Positions 1 to 7,845 of a stretch of 11,883 nt of DNA are shown here, piece by piece. Under the pieces are notes generated by a model. It made no database searches. It saw nothing but the letters and a program-made list of their open reading frames with translations, and was not told the origin of the DNA. The DNA is from Thermoplasmata archaeon (GTDB lineage: Archaea > Thermoplasmatota > Thermoplasmata > GCA-020350865): positions 297,096 to 308,978 of the forward strand of contig CP070726.1 in the NCBI GenBank assembly GCA_020350865.1. Reading direction: 5' to 3'. The stretch's first letter is position 1. The number at the start of each line of letters is the position of its first letter. A program made the position numbers and the translations under genes.

Positions 1-3000
1 AATGAGAACTATGTAATGACGAACCTAAACGGTGCTACCCTGGAAGACGGATTCTGGGATGGGGCTACCTGGGACACAACGGATGGTGATGGTCTGTACC
101 ATTTTGATTCTGCTGCCAATTCCGGAGGAAATTACCTGAAGTACGAGTTCAGAGTGCCTTTTGATCCAAAGGTGGACGGGGGAGGTACGGGGTCGGATTT
201 AAATATCGTGCGCGACGATGAACTGGGGTTCTTTATAAGCATATACCATGCAGGCTTCGGTCGAAACTTTACTTGGGATAAAACAAGCAATGACCCCGCA
301 GATTTCAACTCCTACGCCGATTTAAAGTTGGGCATCATGACAAAGGATCGGTCTTTTTATTCCACATATGGGAAAAATTCCCCAGTAATCGACGGTGACA
401 TTACAAATGATTTCGGGTGGTCGGATTGCTACCAGAGAGATATCTTGCTCACAAATTATGAGGGTACCAGTATAGCCACCACGATTTTCATAAGTCAGGA
501 CCCTGTGCTGTCCCACATCTACATCGGATTTATCATAAGGGACGACGATAACAATGCAAACGATGTCCTGCGCCTTTATTTCGAGGAAGGGAGTGCGGCG
601 GGACCTTTCGGACCGAGAACAGGTGCACTGAGCGGCGGGGAACAGCCCGGAGGACCCGAGTGGGAGCATTACCAGCAGGTGTCAAGCCAAGGAATGTATT
701 CGGAGGGATGGTTCGATGCCGCAGCCGGCCAGGGGATTTGGAAGGACGATGGCGTTATCGGCGGGGAAGCTGCCGATGATGGCGACGCAGATGCCAATTA
801 TTACAATCCCACAGGAACCTCAGATGACAGATACGAATTCGAATTCGTCGTGCCTTACGATCCAGTCACCTCCCCTCTGCTTGCAGATGGAATTTACGAT
901 CTTTGGATAAACAACCATGATCTAATAGGCATGCTGATTAGGTTTTATGACTCCGATATGGCTGCCGGCGAAGAATATTTCTTCTGGGAAGTAACAAGCA
1001 ACGCCGATAAGGTCATGACCAGTGATTCTCCAGATCGCCACATCGCCCCAGGGTGGGCATATCTACAGACAGGCTGTGCATGGGTTAGGCTGGTCTCTCC
1101 GGTGGATGGCAGCACGGTGAACGGTAATGACTATACGTTCAGGATAGATGCCGATGACGAGGATGTAGTGATCGGGGATGACGTCCAGTTTGTTGGATTT
1201 CAGATAGAAGGGGAGACCTCATGGACATCGTTATCACAGAGGGCCTCAGGGAGTCCGATCTTTGAAACCACATGGGACACCACAAAATATGATAACGGAA
1301 TTTACAACATAAGAATCGTTGTCCAGGACAATGACGGCGTCACCATGTGGCGAACAATCACTGTGGCCATTGTCAACCCAACATCCATTGCACCCCCGAC
1401 AGGGGTTGTGATAACATCTCCTGCCCCCGGAACCATATCCGGGACACAGACCGTATTTGTCACTGCTGTCAATGCCGACAGGCTTGAGCTTTATGTGGAT
1501 GGAGAGTACGTGAACGACATGGCCCCTACAGGCAATCCAAATGAATACTCGTACACATTGGACACTAAGAACTACGATGACGGGTACCATCAGCTCCGGG
1601 CAAGAGCCATAAACGGTGCTGGGGAAAGCTCGGGATACGAGACCTATACATTTGACAACTGGGATGACCTTCTTTCAGTGGACATTACAAGCCCGTCTGC
1701 AGGTGAGATGCTCTCGGGAATGTCAACCGTATTTGTCGATTTCGAGGATGACGACCAGGACAATACCGCATATCCCGGACCTGGTTATGTTGAGCTGTAT
1801 GTGGATAACGTGCTCACCGTTGTGGAGTACACAGAAACCGAATGGGCCGTGGACAACTGGGGCTACGAGATAACCCTGGATACGGTGTGGTTCGCGGACG
1901 GCTCTCATACCCTCAAGACCCTTGTATACGATCCAGAAGGAAATTCGCTTGCCGATACGGTCCTGGTGAACTTCGTAAACGAACCCTCCCTTCAGATCAT
2001 GCAGCCTGCAACAGGGGAGGTGATCTCAGGAACCTCCTATCCTCTCACAATCAAGGCAACAGACCCCAATGGCGATCCAATATCGGACACCATAACAAAT
2101 CCCCAGTACCGTGTGGATTACGGCATGTGGTACGATATGGCAAATACACTGTCTGTTGGTCATATCGTCATCTCCGAGGTCCTGTACGATCATCCAACTT
2201 CCACAGCCGAGTGGGTGGAGCTTTTCAATCCCACGTCCTCTGCGATCAGTATCGCAGGACTTGCCCTTTCGGACGGTACGGGTCCTTTCTACGTTTTCCC
2301 AGGCGGCGCCACGATCCCCGCATGGGGAACCATTGTGGTCGCCATAAATGCCACCTCATTTGAATCGGTTTACGGTTATTTGCCCGATTACGATGCAGGA
2401 CTGGTTGCGGATAGACTTGGAAATGCCGGTGACTCTGTTGATTTTGCAGCGGGAGCCGATTACGTGTGCTGGGAAGGCGCAGGTCTTGGCTGGACCTTAT
2501 GGGCATCAGCAGGACGGTCAATTCAGCGCAATCCTTGCGTCGACACGGATTCCGAGGTGGACTGGTTGTGGGATGTTTCAACCGTGACACCAGGAGTTGC
2601 AGCACCTGTATTCTACTTCGGAGACTTCGACACGACAACCCTAAGCGACGGCCCCCATGTCATTGAATTCCAGGTCACGGACATCACAGGAGCCATTGCC
2701 ACAGGTTCTGTGAACGTTATCGTGGACAATATCCTGCTTGATTCCATATCCATCACAAATCCCCAACCTGGTGAAACAATAAAGAACATGTACACCGTGA
2801 TTGTGGACCCCGCACCTGAAAGCGAGGCCCAGTATGCGGAGCTTTACGTGGATGATGCCTTTGCAGCATTCGACGGTGCTTTGGATGTTTCGGGCCATTT
2901 CGAGTTCTCATTGCTTACCACTGGTTATTCTGACGGCTCTCACAACCTGAAGATCATGGTTTACGATCTATACGACAATTCCATTGTAAACACAACCTCG

Positions 3001-6000
3001 GTTCTGATCCAAAACGAGCCCTCGCTCTATGTGATCTCTCCAAAAAGCGGTGAGGTCATAAGAGGAACCTACGAGGTCAATATCAGTGCCGTTGACACCG
3101 ATGGCATCCTGGACGACGAGAGCCCAAGGCCCAGGTACAGGATCGATGGGGGAACAACATGGTACGACCTTGACCTTCTTGGCGGGACCTCCAACTATAT
3201 CTCGGATGCAGGAGAGTTCGACACCACGATGCTGACAGAAGGCGCCCATACCATAGAGTTCGAGGTCATGGACAACGGCCCATACGGAATCGCCACCTTG
3301 AAATCTGTTGAGATCATCGTGGACAACAACCGACCCACAGGATTTCCGGTGCTTCCAAGCATAGGTCAGACCATCGAAGGAACCTACACCTTCAGCATCA
3401 TGGCAAATGACAATCTCGATGTGGATCATGTTGATATCACATTCAACAATGTTGGAGGCTCTGATATCTGGAATGTCGGCACAAAAAGGGCAACCTATAA
3501 CAGTTTTACAGGGTACTACGAACTAACAGTGGTCACAACGATATATACGGATGGAGTGGCACAGGTTACCGTGAACATCTACGACAAGGCAGGCAATGTA
3601 AACGATCCCCTGTCTCCCATTATGTTGGATTATTACATAGACAACAACGACCCCGTGCTCTCGATTTTACAGCCTTCCGACGATGAATATGTGTCGGGGG
3701 CATCAAGTGTCATTTCGGCCTCTGCAACCGACGGGCCGTTCACACCCATTGTGGAATACAAGATCGACACGGGGTCCTGGAATACCATGGTAGGAGGACC
3801 TGTAAACTGGGATGCCAACTGGGATACGACTTTGTACAAGACAGGTGAACATACAATCACAGTTAGGGCAAGGGATACATTAAACCATATCTCACAGCAG
3901 ACAGTGGATGTGGCTGTGGACAACAACAATCCCATCTGTGCCATTCTTTCACCGGTTTCCGGTGAATATATAGAGGGTACATTGACAATTAAAATCCATG
4001 CCTCCGACACGGTAGGTATCGATTATGTGGATATCACTGTTTTCGGATCTACCGTTACGACCACCTACAACCCGGGAACGGGATACTACGAGTGCATCAG
4101 AAGCACGACCTCTTATCCTGATGGTGTGTACGATATCACTGCAGAGGCGCACGATTTCTCGGGAAAGACGATAACGGACGGTCCCATTATATTTTATGTG
4201 GACAACACCGAACCTCAGCTGACGATCATCCAACCGCTGCACGGCGAGTATGTATCAGGGATCTATCCGATTCTGGCAGGTGCAAATGATGTTTTCTTGA
4301 ATACTGTCGAGTACAAGATCGATTCAACAAATTGGGTGGCCATGACGCCGCTTGCTCCCTGGACCGGATCCTGGGACACCACCGATTTTGCGGATGGAGA
4401 GCATACCCTGACTGTAAGGGCAGTTGATGATGCATCCCACATGGTCGAGAATTCCATCGTGGTTTGGGTGGATAACGTTCAACCGACCCTCACCCTTCGT
4501 TCCCCAATTCCAAACGAGTATATAAGCGGGATGTGGACGTTCCAGGCAGTATCCACGGATGCTGTGGGAGTGGACCGAATCGAGATTACGGTATTTGGAA
4601 TCACACAGACAATGTCCTACAATCCCCTTACAGGTTACTACGATTACAGCCTGAACACATATACACAGACCGACGGAACCCACAATGTCACCATCACATC
4701 ATACGATCTTTCGGGTAAGACGGGAACAGTGGGCCCGGTCTCATTTAACGTGGATAACAATGACCCCCTTCTGGCAATTGACGATCCATCGGATGGGCAG
4801 TACATTTTCGGGGACCATAGCATATGGGTCACGTCAACTGATACCTTTATCTCGACCGTCGAATACAAAATAGATGCGACTCAATGGGTTGCATTGGCGG
4901 GACCAGAACCCTCATGGACCGCTGCCTTCAACACCTCACAGGTTACGGACGGCGGGCACATCCTTACGATAAGAGCACGGGATGCGGCAGGGCATGTCAC
5001 CGAGCAGTCGGTCGAGGTCATTGTGGACAATACAGATCCGACAATCTCGATCAGCATGCCGATCTTAAACCAATATATCGACGGTGTATTCACTTTCCAG
5101 ATTGCAGCGGACGATACCCCTTCAGTGGAATATATCGGAATTGATTATGCCGAGCTTTCTGTGTTCGGGGAGAACCATTATGCCACATACAATGCACAAA
5201 CCGGCTATTACGAATACACCATAAGTACTTACTCGCTGACGGACGGTGTGTACAATGTATCGGCGTGGGTGTACGACCTTTCAGGAAGGTCAAGTTTTGC
5301 AGGACCTTTGGATTTCAATGTGGACAACAATGCCCCACTTCTCGTTATGAACAATCCCGCGAATGGCGAGTTTGTGGAAGGGGATTACACCCTCAATGTT
5401 TCCGTTTCGGATGCATTCATACTATCCGTGGAGTACAGAATCGACATGACAAACTGGCTCGCAATGACTCCTTCCTCTCAAAACTTCTGGGAGGCACAGT
5501 GGGACACCACTACGGCGGTTGACGGATCGCACAAAGTGAGCATCCGCACCATGGATTACTCCGGAAAGATAACAGAGCAGTATGTGGAAATCTTTGTTGA
5601 CAACTTCGCACCCACCTGCACAATAGTGTCACCTGCCGAAAACCAGTATATCGAGGATGTATTCACCTTCCAGATTGCGGCGGTGGACAGCGTGGGTATC
5701 GATTATGTTTCGGTCAGTGTGTACAACATGCTTTTCAATGCAACCTACAACATGCAGAGCGGATACTATGAATTCCCACTGGACACAAGACTGGAACCCG
5801 AGGACAATGTGAGGAACGTCTCAGCCTGGGCATACGATCTTTCAGGTAAGAGCGCATCCGATGGTCCGGTTGAATTCATGGTTGACAACCATCCCCCTGT
5901 TCTTAATATCATCTATCCCGAAAACGAGGACTACATTTCGGGTGAGATGTATGTGAATATCTCGGCACAGGATGCCTTTATCGGTCCGCAGGAGTACAGT

Positions 6001-7776
6001 GTTGACGACCGGGGCTGGGACCCCATTGTGGTTCCGTGGAACACAACAGCAATTTCGGACGGCTGGCATACGCTGTCCATACGCGTATATGACATGATCG
6101 GACATCTGACGCAGCAGACGATAAATGTGTATGTGGACAACATAGCGCCAAGGTGCTCCATCGTATCACCTGTTGAAAATCAGTTCCTGGAGAGAATATA
6201 CACCTTCGAGATCTCGGCTACGGATTTGGTGGGCATTGACTACGTGACCATCGATGTCTTCAATATGACAGTGGAGATTCCCTACAACAGCGAGACAGGG
6301 TATTACGAGTACAGCATCGATACCCGCACTGTTCCGGATGGAACCTACGATATCATGGCAACTTCCTTTGACAAATCGGGCAAATCCTCCTCTTTGGATT
6401 CCATTACCTTCAGGGTGGATAACACACCGCCCGATCTCACCATAATATCCCCGAAAAACGGCGAGTATGTCAAAGAAGAGATACCGATTAATGTCCAGGT
6501 GAGCGATGCGTTCGGTTATACAGTCAAGTACACGGTTGACGACAGCGGCTGGACCCAAATCGGGGATATGTTCAACACCTCCCTTGTCAGCGATAACGAG
6601 CATTTGATTACGGTCAGGGCAACGGACGAGGCAGGTCATGTGACGGAACGAACAGTTACCGTGATCGTGGACAATATCGCCCCGGAGCTGGTGATTCTGG
6701 AGCCCAAAAACGGAACCCATGTGGCAGGCGAGCTTCTTGTGAGTGTTTATGCGGGAGGCGGGGTGCAGAAGGTCACCATGAGCATTGACGGACAGATGGA
6801 AGTCGATATGGTGAGCCTGGGAATCAACGCCCCCTATGAGCTCACCGTGGACACCGGGGAACTCGCAGACGGACATCATACCATATACGTGAACTCCATT
6901 GATTTCACCGGCCAGGAGTCGAACAGGGAGACTAGCGTGTATGTGGATAATTCAGGCCCCGAGATCATCATTGTAAGTCCGACGTCATTCGCGCATCAGA
7001 AAAGGACCATTTATTGGGAGATAAATGCAACCGATGATACAGAAGTTGCAGGTGTGTACATCAAGTTCGACAGCGGCCAGTGGACGGCCTTGCTCTATGA
7101 TAACTACACAGACAACTACACCTTAAGCTGGCGCACGACGGAGGATGACAACCGCGGCTACGATTATGAGATCAAGGCGGTTGATACCCTTGGTAATGAA
7201 GAGATCATAAGAGGCGGGATCACCGTGGAAAACCCCACGAATCTCTGGCGGGCTTTCCAGGAGAACCTTCCGGGAATCGGTTTCCTGTTCACGATATTCT
7301 TCATAGTCCTGTGTTTCGTGCTTCTTAAAGTGGGAATACTGCAGTCCTGGTACAGGGAAGAGAAGAGGGCACCCAAGCCTCACGTAGAAGGAGAGAAGCA
7401 GGGAAGGCCAAGAAGGCTTTTTGCCAGGAAGAAGAAGCGTGCAACCCCCGAGAGAGGGATCGCCGCACAGGATACAGCTGATGAAGTAGTCCATGAAATC
7501 GAGAGAATAGAGGACATAGGTATTCCTGTTCCCCAGGCTGCAAAGCCACCACCTCCGCCTCCTCCCGGTCTGGGAAAGAAATCGCTGATGGAATCCATCG
7601 GAGACCTCGAGATTGAAGATGGAGAGGCCCCTGCTTTTGCGGACACCGAGGGCAACTACGAAAAAGCCACCCCCATAATTGACGAGATGAAGGACATGAC
7701 AGTCAAGGAATCAGAGACCACCCCGGGAGTCAAAAGAAAGGTAAAAAGGAAAAAATTCAAAAAGAAAACAAAGTAG
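1..7776 (+). CDS. Giant Ig-like repeat surface protein, 5'-truncated by window edge
   Basis: Probable cell-surface adhesin, stalk or fibre protein anchored by one C-terminal membrane helix. The frame is open through base 1 (in-frame codons N-E-N-Y-V precede the ATG at 16). Residues after that ATG fall inside a domain with no signal peptide, so the true start is upstream. Numbering from the ATG at 16 (2,586 residues): 1-110 is the end of a CBM9-like domain; 122-352 a complete second copy; 357-2407 about 20 Ig-like repeats of 80-105 residues, each with a W/F-D-T-T...DG-H core, most ending V-D-N; 716-861 an LTD-like insertion; 2420-2437 a membrane helix followed by basic residues (R-E-E-K-R); then a cytoplasmic tail with Pro-7 (2511-2517) and a Lys/Arg-rich end. 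Many N-X-S/T sequons suggest glycosylation. The exact ligand is unknown. A function beyond surface adhesion or structure cannot be read from sequence. Confidence 0.9.
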   Translation, partial: NENYVMTNLNGATLEDGFWDGATWDTTDGDGLYHFDSAANSGGNYLKYEFRVPFDPKVDGGGTGSDLNIVRDDELGFFISIYHAGFGRNFTWDKTSNDPADFNSYADLKLGIMTKDRSFYSTYGKNSPVIDGDITNDFGWSDCYQRDILLTNYEGTSIATTIFISQDPVLSHIYIGFIIRDDDNNANDVLRLYFEEGSAAGPFGPRTGALSGGEQPGGPEWEHYQQVSSQGMYSEGWFDAAAGQGIWKDDGVIGGEAADDGDADANYYNPTGTSDDRYEFEFVVPYDPVTSPLLADGIYDLWINNHDLIGMLIRFYDSDMAAGEEYFFWEVTSNADKVMTSDSPDRHIAPGWAYLQTGCAWVRLVSPVDGSTVNGNDYTFRIDADDEDVVIGDDVQFVGFQIEGETSWTSLSQRASGSPIFETTWDTTKYDNGIYNIRIVVQDNDGVTMWRTITVAIVNPTSIAPPTGVVITSPAPGTISGTQTVFVTAVNADRLELYVDGEYVNDMAPTGNPNEYSYTLDTKNYDDGYHQLRARAINGAGESSGYETYTFDNWDDLLSVDITSPSAGEMLSGMSTVFVDFEDDDQDNTAYPGPGYVELYVDNVLTVVEYTETEWAVDNWGYEITLDTVWFADGSHTLKTLVYDPEGNSLADTVLVNFVNEPSLQIMQPATGEVISGTSYPLTIKATDPNGDPISDTITNPQYRVDYGMWYDMANTLSVGHIVISEVLYDHPTSTAEWVELFNPTSSAISIAGLALSDGTGPFYVFPGGATIPAWGTIVVAINATSFESVYGYLPDYDAGLVADRLGNAGDSVDFAAGADYVCWEGAGLGWTLWASAGRSIQRNPCVDTDSEVDWLWDVSTVTPGVAAPVFYFGDFDTTTLSDGPHVIEFQVTDITGAIATGSVNVIVDNILLDSISITNPQPGETIKNMYTVIVDPAPESEAQYAELYVDDAFAAFDGALDVSGHFEFSLLTTGYSDGSHNLKIMVYDLYDNSIVNTTSVLIQNEPSLYVISPKSGEVIRGTYEVNISAVDTDGILDDESPRPRYRIDGGTTWYDLDLLGGTSNYISDAGEFDTTMLTEGAHTIEFEVMDNGPYGIATLKSVEIIVDNNRPTGFPVLPSIGQTIEGTYTFSIMANDNLDVDHVDITFNNVGGSDIWNVGTKRATYNSFTGYYELTVVTTIYTDGVAQVTVNIYDKAGNVNDPLSPIMLDYYIDNNDPVLSILQPSDDEYVSGASSVISASATDGPFTPIVEYKIDTGSWNTMVGGPVNWDANWDTTLYKTGEHTITVRARDTLNHISQQTVDVAVDNNNPICAILSPVSGEYIEGTLTIKIHASDTVGIDYVDITVFGSTVTTTYNPGTGYYECIRSTTSYPDGVYDITAEAHDFSGKTITDGPIIFYVDNTEPQLTIIQPLHGEYVSGIYPILAGANDVFLNTVEYKIDSTNWVAMTPLAPWTGSWDTTDFADGEHTLTVRAVDDASHMVENSIVVWVDNVQPTLTLRSPIPNEYISGMWTFQAVSTDAVGVDRIEITVFGITQTMSYNPLTGYYDYSLNTYTQTDGTHNVTITSYDLSGKTGTVGPVSFNVDNNDPLLAIDDPSDGQYIFGDHSIWVTSTDTFISTVEYKIDATQWVALAGPEPSWTAAFNTSQVTDGGHILTIRARDAAGHVTEQSVEVIVDNTDPTISISMPILNQYIDGVFTFQIAADDTPSVEYIGIDYAELSVFGENHYATYNAQTGYYEYTISTYSLTDGVYNVSAWVYDLSGRSSFAGPLDFNVDNNAPLLVMNNPANGEFVEGDYTLNVSVSDAFILSVEYRIDMTNWLAMTPSSQNFWEAQWDTTTAVDGSHKVSIRTMDYSGKITEQYVEIFVDNFAPTCTIVSPAENQYIEDVFTFQIAAVDSVGIDYVSVSVYNMLFNATYNMQSGYYEFPLDTRLEPEDNVRNVSAWAYDLSGKSASDGPVEFMVDNHPPVLNIIYPENEDYISGEMYVNISAQDAFIGPQEYSVDDRGWDPIVVPWNTTAISDGWHTLSIRVYDMIGHLTQQTINVYVDNIAPRCSIVSPVENQFLERIYTFEISATDLVGIDYVTIDVFNMTVEIPYNSETGYYEYSIDTRTVPDGTYDIMATSFDKSGKSSSLDSITFRVDNTPPDLTIISPKNGEYVKEEIPINVQVSDAFGYTVKYTVDDSGWTQIGDMFNTSLVSDNEHLITVRATDEAGHVTERTVTVIVDNIAPELVILEPKNGTHVAGELLVSVYAGGGVQKVTMSIDGQMEVDMVSLGINAPYELTVDTGELADGHHTIYVNSIDFTGQESNRETSVYVDNSGPEIIIVSPTSFAHQKRTIYWEINATDDTEVAGVYIKFDSGQWTALLYDNYTDNYTLSWRTTEDDNRGYDYEIKAVDTLGNEEIIRGGITVENPTNLWRAFQENLPGIGFLFTIFFIVLCFVLLKVGILQSWYREEKRAPKPHVEGEKQGRPRRLFARKKKRATPERGIAAQDTADEVVHEIERIEDIGIPVPQAAKPPPPPPPGLGKKSLMESIGDLEIEDGEAPAFADTEGNYEKATPIIDEMKDMTVKESETTPGVKRKVKRKKFKKKTK
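379..1071 (+). other. CBM9/DOMON-like beta domain (second, complete copy)
   Basis: Residues about 122-352 of the giant protein begin with the pattern P-V-I-D-G-D...W-S-D and continue into alternating strands ending in I-Y-I-G-F-I-I-R-D-D. This resembles carbohydrate-binding module family 9-type domains. The section Y-E-F-x-F-V-V-P-Y-D-P, followed by F-F-W-E-V-T-S and a W-A-Y-L-Q-T-G end, parallels residues 45-110 (Y-E-F-R-V-P-F-D-P, F-T-W-D-K-T-S, A-D-L-K-L-G). The region before it is therefore the tail of a sister domain cut by the window edge. Sugar binding is family knowledge only; the family match is by eye. Confidence 0.45.
2161..2598 (+). other. Lamin-tail (LTD)-like domain inserted in Ig-like repeat 4
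   Basis: Residues 716-861 start with H-I-V-I-S-E-V-L-Y and W-V-E-L-F-N-P, followed by I-S-I-A-G-L-A-L-S-D-G, an I-P-A-W-G-T-I-V-V-A strand, and G-N-A-G-D-S-V-D-F. This order (I-S-E-V, E-W-V-E-L-x-N, L-x-G-x-x-L-x-D, I-x-x-G) is the hallmark of LTD domains, which occur in many archaeal and bacterial secreted proteins. The preceding Y-R-V-D...W-Y-D-M and following F-D-T-T-T-L-S-D-G belong to one Ig-like unit; uninterrupted repeat 6 has the same two motifs about 15 residues apart. Confidence 0.75.
3337..6684 (+). repeat. Six B-A pairs of alternating Ig-like subtypes (repeats 7-18)
   Basis: Odd units 7-17 (subtype B) carry V/I-D-Y/H-V-x-I-x-V-F followed by a T/S-G-Y-Y-E/D-Y strand and, in 9-17, D-L/F/K-S-G-K/R. 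Even units 8-18 (subtype A) carry V-E-Y-K/R-I-D or close variants, then a W and W/F-x-T-T/S. Pair starts are at residues 1108, 1307, 1491, 1676, 1867 and 2046, a period of about 178-199 residues. The expanding unit therefore seems to have been a two-domain module rather than a single Ig-like domain. Confidence 0.8.
7273..7773 (+). other. C-terminal membrane helix and basic, proline-rich cytoplasmic tail of the giant protein
   Basis: Residues 2420-2437 form one hydrophobic helix (I-G-F-L-F-T-I-F-F-I-V-L-C-F-V). It is followed by charged residues, including R-E-E-K-R and R-R-L-F-A-R-K-K-K-R, so the N-terminal repeats should face outward by the positive-inside rule. The roughly 150-residue tail holds an acidic middle segment, Pro-7 followed by G-L-G-K-K, and a final polybasic stretch (K-R-K-V-K-R-K-K-F-K-K-K-T-K). 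The tail would be accessible to cytoplasmic machinery such as the AAA+ domain of the third gene; that contact is inference. Confidence 0.75.
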
Positions 7777-7845
7777 ATGGCAATCCATGATTGTGATGTT
7801 CTTTACCTGATGCATCAGCCTAATTTATCTGGATGATGGGTAGAT
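7777..7845 (+). promoter_or_regulatory. 69-base gap between the giant gene and the VWA gene; weak promoter/RBS candidates only
   Basis: This is the only real intergenic space in the window. It contains an AT-rich TAATTTATC at 7821-7829, about 20 bases before the ATG, which could be a poor archaeal TATA-like box. GGATGATGG at 7831-7839 is only a weak match to an archaeal Shine-Dalgarno sequence. I see neither a convincing T-tract terminator for the upstream gene nor a hairpin, so read-through from the giant gene is possible. Whether the VWA gene has its own promoter is unresolved. Confidence 0.25.

Larger units (their letters stand above)
1084..7236 (+). repeat. Array of about 20 Ig-like domains (protein-level tandem repeat)
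   Basis: Each unit opens with a hydrophobic strand and x-S-P-x-x-G-E-Y/x-I-x-G, continues through a V-E-Y-K-I-D...W or D-Y-V-D-I-T-V-F strand, then W-D-T-T...D-G-x-H-x-I/L-x-V-R-A-x-D, and usually closes in V-D-N-x-x-P. Unit starts (residues): 357, 463, 554, 658, 910, 1003, 1108, 1214, 1307, 1401, 1491, 1585, 1676, 1775, 1867, 1962, 2046, 2140, 2224, 2316. The fold resembles bacterial Ig-like domains of surface adhesins, and such arrays act as rigid spacers. Unit 4 is interrupted by the LTD-like insert. Most units are strongly diverged at DNA level, so the array is old. Confidence 0.85.

Noticed and set aside
322..669. Antisense open frame of 115 codons near the left edge
   Set aside because: It is opposite the CBM9-like region of the giant gene, with atypical composition and no start signal.
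3337..6684. Cadherin repeats, suggested by V-D-N-N-D-P linkers
   Set aside because: The linker resembles the cadherin D-x-N-D-N motif, but the L-D-R-E and D-x-D calcium motifs inside each domain are absent. Ig-like surface repeats fit better.
6166..6879. Antisense open frame of 237 codons
   Set aside because: It lies entirely opposite the Ig-like array, has no recognisable domain, and the sense frame is clearly coding through its whole length.
1084..7236. CRISPR or other short DNA repeat array
   Set aside because: The periodicity is at protein level with long, diverged units; no short identical repeats with regular spacers are present.
7777..7845. Transcription terminator between the first two genes
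   Set aside because: There is no T-run or stable hairpin. The A-rich end of the giant gene simply encodes its lysine-rich tail.
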